Of a DNA stretch of 64,000 nt, positions 18,008 through 27,197 are shown in pieces (positions within the stretch are counted from its first letter, which is position 1; every line of letters begins with the position of its first letter). Below the pieces are notes generated by a model. It had not been told where the DNA came from and ran no database searches. It worked only from the letters and a program-made list of their open reading frames with translations. Made by a program: the position numbers and the translations under genes. Origin of the DNA: an uncultured bacterium (GTDB lineage Bacteria; Verrucomicrobiota; Kiritimatiellia; CAIKKV01; CAITUY01); NCBI GenBank assembly GCA_903895695.1, contig CAITUY010000022.1, positions 1 through 64,000 on the forward strand. Reading direction: 5' to 3'.

Positions 18008-20791
18008 ATGGAAACCCGCCGCATTCCAGCCGATTCGCGCTACCTGAAGACCCCCGACGGGGCCGTCTACGGGCCTGTCGATTCCCTTACGCTTTGTGCG
18101 TGGGCGGCTGACGCGCGCGTCACGCCGGGTTGCCAGGTGTCGCGCGACGGTCGCACGTGGCGGGCCGCCACGGATTACCCCGAACTCCGCCTTCACTGGC
18201 AGGCCAGCCTTCCCGACGGCACGACGGTGGGGCCGCTGAATCTCTTCGCGCTTTGGGAGTTGATCCAGGACGGAAGCCTGCCGCGCGGCCTGCCCGTGCG
18301 GCATTGCGTGACCGGGGAGGAAGTGCCGCTGGACGAACGGCTGCTACCCGTGGCGCTCAAGGAATCGCGCGACCTGATCAAGGTACTGGCGACCCAGATG
18401 GCCGGGGGCGCGGCTGCTGCTGCGCCGGCGCCCGAGGCAGACGCCTTGCGGGCGCGCCTGGCGCAGGCGGAGAAGGACCTGGCGGAGAATCTGCGCCTGA
18501 TGGGTGAAACGCAACGGCTCCTGGTGGCGCGCGACCGGCAGATCAAGACGCTGGAAGAACGCGCGGCGGCAGGAGCCGTCCGGCCCGCCCCGAGTGCGAC
18601 GGCCGCCGATGCGGAAGTCCTGCAGGGACGGTTGGAGCAGGCGGATCGCAATCGCGATGTGGCCCTCCAACAGACGGCCGTTGCGCAGCATCTGGTCGAG
18701 GAGCGCGACCGGCAGGTGCGGGCGCTGGAACAACGCGTTGAGCAGAGCGAAGCCCGACTGACGGCACTTCAGCGCACGCTTGAGGCGGAGCGCGCGAGTC
18801 GATCGGGCGCCGTGCTGGCCGCGGGCGCGCCGGACGCGGTGAAGGCGCGGCTGGCTGAACTCGAACGGGACCTGGCCGACGCGCAGCGGGAACGGGACGC
18901 CGCGCAACAGGCGGTCGCAGAGCGCGAGCGCGAGGTGCAGTCGCTGACGGCACGCCTGGCCGAAGGGAGCGAACGGCAATCGGCAGCGGAGCGTGAAACC
19001 GAGAACGCCCGCGCCGAGGGGGCGGCCGCAGTGCGCGGCATCGGCGACGAACTGGCGCGGGTGCGCGGCGACGCGGCGACGCTGCGGGATTCTCTCGACC
19101 GGGATACGGCCGCGTGGCAGGCCGAGCGGATAGGGTTGGAGCGGCGCTGCGACGAGGCCGAGAGTCTTGCACGGACCCGCGCTGAGGCTGCTGAGGCGGC
19201 TGAAGGCCGGGCCCAGGCCACTGCCCGACAACTGGAGGCCGAGCGCAAGGCGGCCGGAACGCTGCAGGCCGACTGGGAAAGGCGGCTGGTCGAGGCCGGG
19301 CAGGCGGCATCCGAAGCGGCCTCCCAGGCCTTGGCCGAGCGGCGTCTCCTTGAACAACGCCTTGAGGTCGCCGAGCACGCCCGCGAGGCAATGGTTGCGG
19401 AACGCACGGCCTTGCAGGCGGCCGTGGCGGCTTCCGAGGGAGAAAAAGCCCAGGCCGGCGCGCGCATCACTGAGCTCGAACGCGCTGCCCACGAGGCGTT
19501 GGCCGAACGCGAACTGGCAGGCCGCCGTCTCGCCGAGGTGGAGCAGGCGGGCCGCGATGCGCTGGCCCGCGAAGCCGCCGCCCGCGCAACGGTCGAAGCC
19601 GAAGCGGCGGCAGGGCGCGAACGGTGTGCGGGCCAGGAGGCCGCCTTGGAGCAGATGGCCGCCGCCAGCACGGAAGCCGAGGAGGGTTGGGCCCGCGAAA
19701 GGGATGCCCTGCAGGCGCGCTTGGCCGAGCTGGAGCAGAACCTTGCGGCAGCACACGACGCCGCCGCGGCGAACGATGCCCTGCAAGCGCGGGTAGCCGA
19801 GCTCGGTCAGACGCTCACCGCGGCGCAGGACGACGTTGCGGCGCGCGACGCCCGCCTGGCCGAACAGGCTGCGGCCCACATGGCCGCCTTGGTTGCGGCC
19901 AGCCAGAACGAGGCCGGCTTGCGGGAGCGTAGCTCCCGGCTCGAGCGCGAACTGGACCAGACGATCCGGCGCCTGAACGAAACCAAGGGCGAAGCGACCG
20001 CGCTGCGTCAGTCCCTCGCGGACGAACGCACCCGGTCCGTCGAGACGGCCAAGCGCCTGCAGGTTGAGCTCAAGGGCGTGCAGCGCGACCTGCATGCCCT
20101 GGACATGGTCAAGACGGTCGCCCGGCAGATCCATGACGACCGGCGGCCCACCGCGGCCGGTGCGACGATCGACTGGCTGTCCGTGGGCACGGCGCCGAAG
20201 CCGGCCGCGCCGCCGGCGAAAGAGCCGCAGGACATGTTTGCCGGGCTCGACCTGCACGATCAGGTGGGCGTGCTGCACGAGGAACTCAAGGCCTCGGTGA
20301 GCGCCAAGGAACTTCTGCGCTTCGAGCTTGATAAGCTGCGGACAGAACACGAGAACTTGCGCCGCAGGGGCGAGGATACTGAACGCGACCTTGGCGCAAA
20401 GGTCGCGCAACTCCAGAACGAGATCCAGTCGGGCGGCGCGGTGCTGCATCAGACCATGGAGGAACTGGAGAAACGCGAAGGAGCCTGGCGCCTGGCCCGG
20501 AAGAAGTCCGAGGAGCGCGAGAAGGAACTCGCGGATCGCGTCGCGGCCTTGGAGGCCGACATCGCGAAGCAGGGGGCGGAGCCCCCGGTCGTGGTCCAAG
20601 GCGAGTGGCAGTCGCCGCCCAAGGGGGCGGCTCCGTCGGCAGCCGGGGAATCCGTGCCGGGGGAGGGCGTAGTTCTGGGGAGCGTTGAAGCGCAACTCCA
20701 GACCGAGCTCCATAAATGGGATTCGCTCAACCGGGACAAGGACCGGAAGGCGGACAAAACACGCAGTTGGTTCCGGTGGAAAAAGCCATGA
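18008..20791 (+). CDS. Tandem GYF_2-domain protein with very long coiled coil
   Basis: A 927-residue protein with no named function. Residues about 8-60 and 60-110 are two GYF_2-like modules (YLKTPDGAVYGPVDSLTL and ASLPDGTTVGPLNLFALWEL), a domain thought to bind peptides. From about 150 to 860 it is almost unbroken heptad-rich coiled coil full of Glu, Ala, Arg and Gln. No membrane segment or signal peptide is seen. The 3' end overlaps the next gene by ATGA, and that gene encodes a membrane-anchored coiled-coil protein; the two are likely partners. Long antisense frames here are composition shadows. Confidence 0.85.
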   Translation: METRRIPADSRYLKTPDGAVYGPVDSLTLCAWAADARVTPGCQVSRDGRTWRAATDYPELRLHWQASLPDGTTVGPLNLFALWELIQDGSLPRGLPVRHCVTGEEVPLDERLLPVALKESRDLIKVLATQMAGGAAAAAPAPEADALRARLAQAEKDLAENLRLMGETQRLLVARDRQIKTLEERAAAGAVRPAPSATAADAEVLQGRLEQADRNRDVALQQTAVAQHLVEERDRQVRALEQRVEQSEARLTALQRTLEAERASRSGAVLAAGAPDAVKARLAELERDLADAQRERDAAQQAVAEREREVQSLTARLAEGSERQSAAERETENARAEGAAAVRGIGDELARVRGDAATLRDSLDRDTAAWQAERIGLERRCDEAESLARTRAEAAEAAEGRAQATARQLEAERKAAGTLQADWERRLVEAGQAASEAASQALAERRLLEQRLEVAEHAREAMVAERTALQAAVAASEGEKAQAGARITELERAAHEALAERELAGRRLAEVEQAGRDALAREAAARATVEAEAAAGRERCAGQEAALEQMAAASTEAEEGWARERDALQARLAELEQNLAAAHDAAAANDALQARVAELGQTLTAAQDDVAARDARLAEQAAAHMAALVAASQNEAGLRERSSRLERELDQTIRRLNETKGEATALRQSLADERTRSVETAKRLQVELKGVQRDLHALDMVKTVARQIHDDRRPTAAGATIDWLSVGTAPKPAAPPAKEPQDMFAGLDLHDQVGVLHEELKASVSAKELLRFELDKLRTEHENLRRRGEDTERDLGAKVAQLQNEIQSGGAVLHQTMEELEKREGAWRLARKKSEEREKELADRVAALEADIAKQGAEPPVVVQGEWQSPPKGAAPSAAGESVPGEGVVLGSVEAQLQTELHKWDSLNRDKDRKADKTRSWFRWKKP

Positions 20792-21615
20792 GTGACGACA
20801 CACAGAAAACGAGTGGGGACAACCGGGGAATGGAGAACCTGACCGAGGTGCTGCGCTTGCAGGCCGAGGCCCTGTCCCGTATTTCCGAACGTATGGCGAG
20901 TATGCCCGGGCCCGGGGGTGGGGGCGGTGCCCCGCTCATGGCCCTTCCGCCCCGGCATGAGCCGGGAGGATCCCATGGCCTGCCTGTGCTGGCGGAAGAC
21001 CCGGTCCTGTCCGACGAATCGTTGCCGGTGCTCACGGCATTCCGCAAGTTCATCGATGCCGAACGTCGGCGGGCGCGCATCCGGCTGATCTGGGCCTCGA
21101 TCGCCTTCGTCATCCTGCTGACGGGCGTGCTGGCGGCCGTCGCGGTGGTGGGACGCGCGAAGACCAGGGAGCTCAAGGCCGATATCCAGGCCGCCCGGGA
21201 GCAGGCCGACCAGGTGCGCGTATCGGCGGATACCGAGCTCAAGAAAGTGTCGGACGTTACTGTCAATTTGAAGACTGACCTCAGCCGGGGATTGCAGGCA
21301 GCGCAGTCGAACGTCGTCAACCAGATGGGCACACGGGACGCGGAACTCGAGAAGCTCAAGGACACGATCTCGACGCTAGAAATCGACAATGCGATGCTGG
21401 TGGGCAAGCTTAAGGACATCGGCGAGCGCACCGAAAAACTGAACACGGCCTACGAAACGCAGGCCCAGCAAATGCAGTCGTTTAGCGATGCCATGCAGCC
21501 GCCGCCACCCACAGTCGGGCCGGTGGCGACGCCGCCGGCCTCCGCGGCGGCGCCCACGGGCATCAGCGTGCCCGTCACGCCCCAAGTCCAGTTCCGGCTG
21601 CCCGCGGTCCCGTAA
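20788..21615 (+). CDS. Single-pass membrane coiled-coil protein
   Basis: A 275-residue hypothetical protein translationally coupled to the GYF_2 protein (ATGA). A Gly/Pro-rich cytoplasmic N-terminal region is followed by one membrane helix at about 100-122 (LIWASIAFVILLTGVLAAVAVV), a coiled coil of roughly 110 residues, and a Pro/Ala-rich tail. The topology suggests an inner-membrane anchor with an extracytoplasmic coiled coil. ATG 20788 is preferred over upstream in-frame ATG 20716, which lies inside the previous gene. Its 3' end overlaps the convergent isomerase gene by 41 bases. Confidence 0.8.
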   Translation: MSDDTQKTSGDNRGMENLTEVLRLQAEALSRISERMASMPGPGGGGGAPLMALPPRHEPGGSHGLPVLAEDPVLSDESLPVLTAFRKFIDAERRRARIRLIWASIAFVILLTGVLAAVAVVGRAKTRELKADIQAAREQADQVRVSADTELKKVSDVTVNLKTDLSRGLQAAQSNVVNQMGTRDAELEKLKDTISTLEIDNAMLVGKLKDIGERTEKLNTAYETQAQQMQSFSDAMQPPPPTVGPVATPPASAAAPTGISVPVTPQVQFRLPAVP

Positions 21616-22408
21616 AGACGGGCTGAATCATCCCACTCAAGAACGCGATCACGGCACGATACACGGATGTCAACGGCGGTTGATGCCCGCCCAGCAGGCC
21701 GGGATTATCCTCGACCGACAGGCGCCCATCGTATCCGGCCTTGCGCAGAGCCGCGAAAAACCCTCGGAAATCATAGATCGTTCCTTTACCGGTTTCCGGA
21801 ATCGCCGGCGTAGCCAGGTGGATGTGCCCCAAGCGGGGGCCGGCTTCGGCGACGTTTGCCAGCGGCTCTGCTTCGGCGTGCATATGGTACTGGTCGGCCA
21901 GAAGCCTAAGTCGTGGATGCGCGGCCCGGTCGACAAGTGCGATGCCCTGATCGACCCGATTGAAGAAGTTGCAGGCAGGCTTGAGCAAGGGCTCCATAAC
22001 AACCGTGACCCCGTAGCGGTCGCCGATCTCGGCCGCCAGCCGCGCGACCTCCGTCAACTGCTCCCAGCCCCGTTCCACCGGAAAGCCGTCCGGCAACCGG
22101 CGCGCGCCCCCACTGCCGAACACGACGACCGACACGCCGACCATCCCTGCGCGCTGCAGGACCTTTTCCATATGTCGCCGCAGAGCGGTTGCGTTCACAT
22201 CAGGGCCGGTTACCTTGAGTGTGCCCGGAATAAAGCAGTTGGCCGCTTCGACCGGCAATGGCGCCGCACGGATCCGCGCGGCAGTCTGCGCGAAGGCATC
22301 GTCATCCTGTGCCGGCATAAGCTCACCGATCGAGATCTCGGCAAACACGAACCCGGCCTCCGCCGCCTCGTGAAGGCGGTCAAGTCCTGCACATATTCCC
22401 AATCGCAT
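21575..22408 (-). CDS. Sugar phosphate isomerase/epimerase (AP endonuclease 2-like TIM barrel)
   Basis: A 277-residue protein of the xylose isomerase-like TIM-barrel superfamily. The metal-site pattern is visible as VVMEPL (Glu), LLADQYHMHAE (Asp/His), LGHIHLATPA (His) and LSVEDNPG (Glu). Such enzymes isomerise or epimerise keto-sugars or inositol derivatives. The start at 22408 has GGGAG seven bases upstream on the minus strand and gives the normal MRLGICAG N terminus; the ATG 22 codons upstream does not. The gene converges on and overlaps the coiled-coil gene at its 3' end. Confidence 0.85.
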   Translation of the reverse strand: MRLGICAGLDRLHEAAEAGFVFAEISIGELMPAQDDDAFAQTAARIRAAPLPVEAANCFIPGTLKVTGPDVNATALRRHMEKVLQRAGMVGVSVVVFGSGGARRLPDGFPVERGWEQLTEVARLAAEIGDRYGVTVVMEPLLKPACNFFNRVDQGIALVDRAAHPRLRLLADQYHMHAEAEPLANVAEAGPRLGHIHLATPAIPETGKGTIYDFRGFFAALRKAGYDGRLSVEDNPGLLGGHQPPLTSVYRAVIAFLSGMIQPVFTGPRAAGTGLGA

Positions 22409-22474
22409 TCTGGTCTCCCTGCAGCGTTCCAGCGGGGGCGCTGTGTCCAGTCGCCTTTCGCCGGCAGTTCGCAC

Positions 22475-23011
22475 TCATTGAGTATTCTTTGCTTTTTCGG
22501 CGAAACCCGCCGACACGCCTGACCAGTAGTCTGTCATCCGTTGGGCCGAATTGGTAAGACCGTCAACCCTGACAAACGGGTCAAAGGCGGCGAGCCAGCG
22601 GACGCCATTTCTCTGCAGGCCCTCCAATGTGAAAGCGTATTCCTTGGTTGATGGGGTAACACCTGGAGGCAGCAACTGTAGGTGCAAGAAGAGGCAGAAT
22701 CCCTGAAAATGGTAGATCCTTGCCTCACCATTAGGGTAATTCGTATAGCCTTTCGACCAAGGCACCCCCTGCAACGCAAGTAGCGCAGTTGCATCGTCTA
22801 ACGACAGCCCAAGCAGATGGTTTGTGCTGCTGTTGATGATCTCTTTTATTCGTTGGTACCTGAGATGATCGTGCGCAGGTTCTGCCGACGCGTTGCCCCA
22901 CGGCGACCAAGAACCAATCGACAAAAGGATGCCAGCGACAAGTGGCGCCGCCCAAGCGTACGCGTGTCGCCTCACACTCGCCAGTTTGCGATCTAGGTTG
23001 TCTGCCTTCAT
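22475..23011 (-). CDS. Hypothetical membrane-anchored or exported protein
   Basis: A 178-residue protein I do not recognise. A basic N terminus (MKADNLDRKLASVRRHAYAW) is followed by a hydrophobic segment (AAPLVAGILLSIGSW), so it is either a signal anchor or an exported protein. The domain after it contains LGLSLDDATALLALQGVPW, which resembles the SmpA/OmlA-type 'lG...deV..lLG.P' pattern, but weakly. Base composition is less GC-rich than in its neighbours. ATG 23011 is chosen because the longer start at 23125 would overlap the preceding gene with an unlikely sequence. No clear ribosome binding site. Confidence 0.6.
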   Translation of the reverse strand: MKADNLDRKLASVRRHAYAWAAPLVAGILLSIGSWSPWGNASAEPAHDHLRYQRIKEIINSSTNHLLGLSLDDATALLALQGVPWSKGYTNYPNGEARIYHFQGFCLFLHLQLLPPGVTPSTKEYAFTLEGLQRNGVRWLAAFDPFVRVDGLTNSAQRMTDYWSGVSAGFAEKAKNTQ

Positions 23012-23046
23012 GGTATCTGTGCGAACGTCAGCACGGCAGGCGCGAG

Positions 23047-23943
23047 CTATTGCGAGTCGCCTGCCTTCGGCTTGTTCGGCAGGCTTTTGATCCTGAAGCT
23101 GGTCAACGGCACTCTGCTCACCCATTGGGGCAACCTAGCCGTCGGACCTTTGATCCGCACCAGCGGGGGTGTGCGGTCTGCGAGGCCGTTGATCTTTGCC
23201 CACAAAGTGGTGTCTCCCCAAAACTGCGGAGGAGCGTCCGCCGCTGCTACGCTCGAGAAGATGGCGCCCGGCGTTTCGCAGCCGTCACGGATAGCCGCCA
23301 AGGCGAGGCGCTCAAGCCGGCCCAGCCCCGTTGCCGGGTCCGGCTGTTCCTGCAACCAGCGTTTCACCGCGGCGGGAATCCACGGCAGGGGCGCGTCGGT
23401 ACTTTGCGACAAGTCGGGAAGCAGGGCTGAGTCCTTAGTGGCAAATGCCTTGTCCACGCGGGCGGCATAGCGGAACTGGGAAACCGTGACCCGGCGGCGA
23501 TGGTCATACAGGGAAGCCAACTGAGCGGGCCGGAGTTGGCCGAGTCCGTGGAATGGTTCAATCCCGGCGAACGCGTCGACGCAAAGAAGCTCCACTTCTC
23601 GGATGCCTTGGTAACGCAGGCAAGCAAGGATGTGCACGAGCATTGACTGGTCGAACAGGCATGCATCAAACCAGAGGACGATGCGGTCGTAGCCGGCTGC
23701 TGCGGCGAGTTTTCGGTACTGGGCTCGTAACGTGCGCAGAACGCGCGCTCTATCCAGCCCGCCGGCGGTGGACTGCGCCAGGAACTCTGCGCGAGCCCGG
23801 AGGGTGACCTCATCGGGCCAGCCGGGGTTGCGGGGGCCGTCGTACAGTATGTCGTGCCACACGAAGACTTCGCCGGGAACGCCGGACTTCGCCAGACTGC
23901 CCCCTGCGCAGTCGCCGCTGGTGATGTGAAGCGTGTCGTTCAT
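23047..23943 (-). CDS. DUF1835 domain-containing protein
   Basis: A 298-residue cytoplasmic protein. The N terminus LHITSGDCAGGSLAKSG, with VFVWHDILYDGP, matches the DUF1835 pattern (LHITNGD, W.D.L..GP). The C-terminal half (ALAAIRDGCETPGAIFSSV, then TTLWAKINGLAD) matches the winged-helix-like region that often accompanies it. Members are found in many phyla and have no established biochemical role. It precedes the small exported protein on the same strand and lies 43 bases downstream of the GH31 gene, but no functional link is evident. Confidence 0.82.
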   Translation of the reverse strand: MNDTLHITSGDCAGGSLAKSGVPGEVFVWHDILYDGPRNPGWPDEVTLRARAEFLAQSTAGGLDRARVLRTLRAQYRKLAAAAGYDRIVLWFDACLFDQSMLVHILACLRYQGIREVELLCVDAFAGIEPFHGLGQLRPAQLASLYDHRRRVTVSQFRYAARVDKAFATKDSALLPDLSQSTDAPLPWIPAAVKRWLQEQPDPATGLGRLERLALAAIRDGCETPGAIFSSVAAADAPPQFWGDTTLWAKINGLADRTPPLVRIKGPTARLPQWVSRVPLTSFRIKSLPNKPKAGDSQ

Positions 23944-23986
23944 GCTACTCCATGGCAGGGTGATACACTTCTGGCGTGTCTTTCGT

Positions 23987-26900
23987 TCAGCGCCGGAATA
24001 CGGCGATCTCGGAGAGTCCCACCCAGCCCGTTGTGGCCGATACGGACGTCACCACGAAGGTCAGCCACCGAATCTTGCGCGGCCGGAAATTCAGTTCCAG
24101 CGGTGTCTGTCCATCGGACGGCAACTCGCCGACCGGCATGACCGTCCCGTCGCTCAGCAGTATCTGGCCTGCCACAACATGATCGGCATAGTTTGGCCGG
24201 TCGAATAGCAGGATTCGGCCCACCGTCACAGGTTGCGACCAATCCAGCTTCAGCCAGGCGCCGGCCTTTTCCTGCCGGCTCGCCCATTCCCGCGATTGAT
24301 CGCCGGGGATTCCGTCTACGATTCCGTCGATGGCGGCCGATGGGGGCTGGCCATCCATGGACGAACTGGCGGTTACCCGCGCACGCGGTGCGAGGTTGTC
24401 CCGGAAAGGCCAGTAGGGCTTGGCAAAGAAGACGGGCTGGGACGTGTCGACGCGCCGGCCGTTCACCTTCAGCCGGGCGGTCAAGGCGACTCCGTTACGG
24501 GGGAAGAGCAGTTCGTTTGTCGGCGCCGGAAGCAGGTCCGTCAGCTTTGCCATGTCCAGCGGCGTCTTCTCGCCGACGAGCTGCAGCGTTTGTCCGGTTC
24601 CCAGCAAGCCGACGTGGACCTGCCGGCCAATGGGGAGACCGGCCGGCGCGTAGAAGTAGTAAGCCGGTTTAGCCGGATGCCCGTACACGGCCTCCTTCTT
24701 GCCGAAGAGGCCGACGCCAAGGGCACGCAGGGCCAGTTCCCGCTGCTCGTTCGACCCGTGCGACATGACTTCTGCCAATAGCTCGCGCGTGGTTGCCTGG
24801 CGGCCAGGGCACGGCAGACCGGCTCGCTGCGCGAACGCGTTCACCTCTGCCGTAGCCGGATCTGCGTCGTGGACACGCACCACGACCGTGCAGCCCTTGC
24901 GGATCGAACGCGCCGGCACGTGGATGCGATTCGTGCGTGTGGCGCTGTCGTAGGTCGCGGTCACGGCGCGGCCGTCCACCGTCGCCTCGGACGCGGGTAG
25001 GGTGGCGGGTAGTTCGATGGTGCAGGCCCGTTTCGACAGTTGCCCGCTAAACGTGCCATGTGTCGGGCTGATCGTCACCGTTACCGCATCGCCGTTTCGC
25101 GCATAGGCGAGTGCCGTGAGGGCCTGCTGCCCGCGGCTGTACCCGTCAGTCTGGCCATCATCTTCATAGAGTTCCGTCCGGATGGCGGAACCGTCCGCAC
25201 CAGGCCAGCAGCGCACGACCAGATCCCGGATCGGCGTGGTTGTCATACGGGAGGTGTAGGGCTGCATGGCGATCGGCGCCCCGCCGCGCGCGAAGAGGGG
25301 GAACTCGTCGATGTCGGCGGCAACCAGGCGCTCCACGCCCCCCGCGAACCGTTCGCCGGTGAAGAAATTGTACCACACGCCCGGCGGGAACCAGACGGCC
25401 TGCCGGCCCAGTTTGCGGGGACCGATGCCCGGTTCCGCAACCGGCGCCACAAGCAGGTGTTCGCCGAAGAGATACTGTTGCGGATTGCAGTATGCTTCAT
25501 CCATGTCCGGGCAGGACAGGTACATCGGCCGGGTCAGGGGAATGGTTTCCGAACAAGACTGTGCCACGTTCGAATAGATGCAGGGGAACAGTTCCGATCG
25601 CAGGTGGAAGCTCCGGCGCATCGACGCCTCCGCCCATTTCGGGTACGTCCACGGCCGTCGGTCCATACTGGCCTCGCGCGTGGAGTGCGACCGCAGGGCT
25701 GCACTGAGGGCACCAAACTGGCACCAACGGGTGTAGGCCTCCTCGTTGCGTCCGCCCATGTGCCCGCCAATGTCATGCGACCAGAAGAAACACCCGACGT
25801 TCCCGGCGGTGGCCGTGAACGGCACTTCAAAGGCCAGCATATCCCACCCGGTGTTGGCATCGCCGGAAAAATGGATCGGATGACGGTGGTCGCCCCAACC
25901 GCCCCAACGGCTGAACGATTGCCCGCGGTTGCCGTCGCGCTGCGAGCAGCGGTAGTAGTAGTTGTTCAACCAGGCCAGGTTCTTGAGGGTGGGAACACTG
26001 GGAGTGAAACGGGATTGCTGCCAGTCGAGCCACCAGAAATCGACCCCCGCCTCTTCCATGGGTGTATGGGTGTGACGATAGAATGTTTCCAGATAGCGGC
26101 GGTTGCCGGCATCGAATGGCAGAGTCTGGCGCGATTTGGGGTCGGTGCCCATGTCGCGCATGAAAGCGCGGTACATGGCCTCATGCGGTTGGACGCCATC
26201 CGCCGGGTGGTCGTTGAGCGTCACGTGCACGCCCTCCCGGTGAAACCACTTCAGCAACTCCTCGGCATCGGGCAGGAGTTTGCGGTCCCAGGTAAAACCG
26301 GTCCACACCTGCCCGTCCGGCGGCGCGTCGGGTCCGAACGCTTCCCTCTGGTTCGTAATATGCCAGTCCATGTCCATCACGATCATATCGAGGGGGAAGT
26401 CCTTCTTTGTGTACTCCTCGACGATCTGGCGGAAATCGTCCGAGCTATAGGGCCAGTAACGGGAATACCAGGAACCCAGGGTGTAGCGCCGGGGCATTGG
26501 CGCCTTGCTGGCAATGGCGGCAAAAGCCTGGAACGCCGCCCGGTAGTCACGCCCGTAGCCGAAGAGATACCAATCGCGGCCCTGCTTGCTGCGACCGGCG
26601 ACCCAGCCGTCAACCTGCAGCGGCCCCGTGGAGTCGTCGAGCAGATACCAGCCGTCGCGGGACAACAACCCATCATCCAAGGCGCGCGCGCCGGTCCATG
26701 CGTCCAGGGTTTCGGCCGTGCCGCCCAGGTTCGCCCGGTTGCGCAGACCCGGTTTCCACACAACCCACTGTTCGCCGCGCCGGATCCGTGCGCTGAGATT
26801 TCGAGGTCCCAATGCCTTGCCATCCTCAAGGTAGCGCAGCCGGATGGCCCCCGTGTCGATCACGACCTCACGACCGTCATCTGTCATCTGGAAATCGGGA

Positions 26901-27067
26901 CAGCGGGCATTGCGATGAATGGCGAAGAGGGAGGGCTCGTCGACAAACGTGCCATCCGGGTTGTGTTCGATCCGGATGCAGTTCGGATGGATTACCGTGA
27001 AGCGCGTGCAGCCGCCAACGATCAAAGGGTTGGCTCGGCGCCCGGCATGGGTGGTTGCTGCTGTCAT
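23987..27067 (-). CDS. GH31 family alpha-glycosidase with C-terminal F5/8-type carbohydrate-binding domain
   Basis: A 1026-residue glycoside hydrolase of family 31 (alpha-glucosidase or alpha-xylosidase type). The substrate-binding DMIVMDMDWH is near 227-236. The nucleophile is Asp348 in DFWWLDWQQ, and the acid/base is probably Asp403 in HFSGDANTGW. A beta-sandwich region and an F5/8 type C (discoidin/CBM32-like) domain from about residue 880 (ASSSMDGQPPSAAIDGIVDG, WLKLDWSQPVTVGRILLFDR) follow. No signal peptide is visible, which is notable for an enzyme with a binding module. Linkage specificity cannot be read from sequence. Confidence 0.92.
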   Translation of the reverse strand: MTAATTHAGRRANPLIVGGCTRFTVIHPNCIRIEHNPDGTFVDEPSLFAIHRNARCPDFQMTDDGREVVIDTGAIRLRYLEDGKALGPRNLSARIRRGEQWVVWKPGLRNRANLGGTAETLDAWTGARALDDGLLSRDGWYLLDDSTGPLQVDGWVAGRSKQGRDWYLFGYGRDYRAAFQAFAAIASKAPMPRRYTLGSWYSRYWPYSSDDFRQIVEEYTKKDFPLDMIVMDMDWHITNQREAFGPDAPPDGQVWTGFTWDRKLLPDAEELLKWFHREGVHVTLNDHPADGVQPHEAMYRAFMRDMGTDPKSRQTLPFDAGNRRYLETFYRHTHTPMEEAGVDFWWLDWQQSRFTPSVPTLKNLAWLNNYYYRCSQRDGNRGQSFSRWGGWGDHRHPIHFSGDANTGWDMLAFEVPFTATAGNVGCFFWSHDIGGHMGGRNEEAYTRWCQFGALSAALRSHSTREASMDRRPWTYPKWAEASMRRSFHLRSELFPCIYSNVAQSCSETIPLTRPMYLSCPDMDEAYCNPQQYLFGEHLLVAPVAEPGIGPRKLGRQAVWFPPGVWYNFFTGERFAGGVERLVAADIDEFPLFARGGAPIAMQPYTSRMTTTPIRDLVVRCWPGADGSAIRTELYEDDGQTDGYSRGQQALTALAYARNGDAVTVTISPTHGTFSGQLSKRACTIELPATLPASEATVDGRAVTATYDSATRTNRIHVPARSIRKGCTVVVRVHDADPATAEVNAFAQRAGLPCPGRQATTRELLAEVMSHGSNEQRELALRALGVGLFGKKEAVYGHPAKPAYYFYAPAGLPIGRQVHVGLLGTGQTLQLVGEKTPLDMAKLTDLLPAPTNELLFPRNGVALTARLKVNGRRVDTSQPVFFAKPYWPFRDNLAPRARVTASSSMDGQPPSAAIDGIVDGIPGDQSREWASRQEKAGAWLKLDWSQPVTVGRILLFDRPNYADHVVAGQILLSDGTVMPVGELPSDGQTPLELNFRPRKIRWLTFVVTSVSATTGWVGLSEIAVFRR

Positions 27068-27132
27068 TATAGAGTTCCTCGATTAGCCCTGCAGTATGGA
27101 TGGATCGGTTAACACGGCCAATAATGTCATCG

Positions 27133-27180
27133 CTTTGAAGAAAAGAAAGCCCGGACGGGGATTTCCCGGCCGGGCTTTCG
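27133..27180 (-). terminator. Intrinsic terminator of the nusA-pnp operon
   Basis: GAAAGCCCGG (27145-27154) pairs perfectly with CCGGGCTTTC (27170-27179), and an inner GGGA/TCCC extends the stem. Read on the minus strand, the hairpin is followed by TTTCTTTTCTTC. It stands just after the pnp stop, at the end of the long translation/RNA operon. Confidence 0.88.
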
Positions 27181-27197
27181 CGTATCTGGTGTTCGTG

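Noticed and set aside
18344..20803. 819-codon minus-strand frame opposite the coiled-coil gene
   Set aside because: The repetitive Glu/Ala/Arg codons of the coiled coil read backwards give Leu/Arg/Gly-rich open frame; no motif supports it.
25040..27112. 690-codon plus-strand frame opposite the GH31 gene
   Set aside because: Antisense to intact GH31 catalytic motifs; composition is shadow-like.
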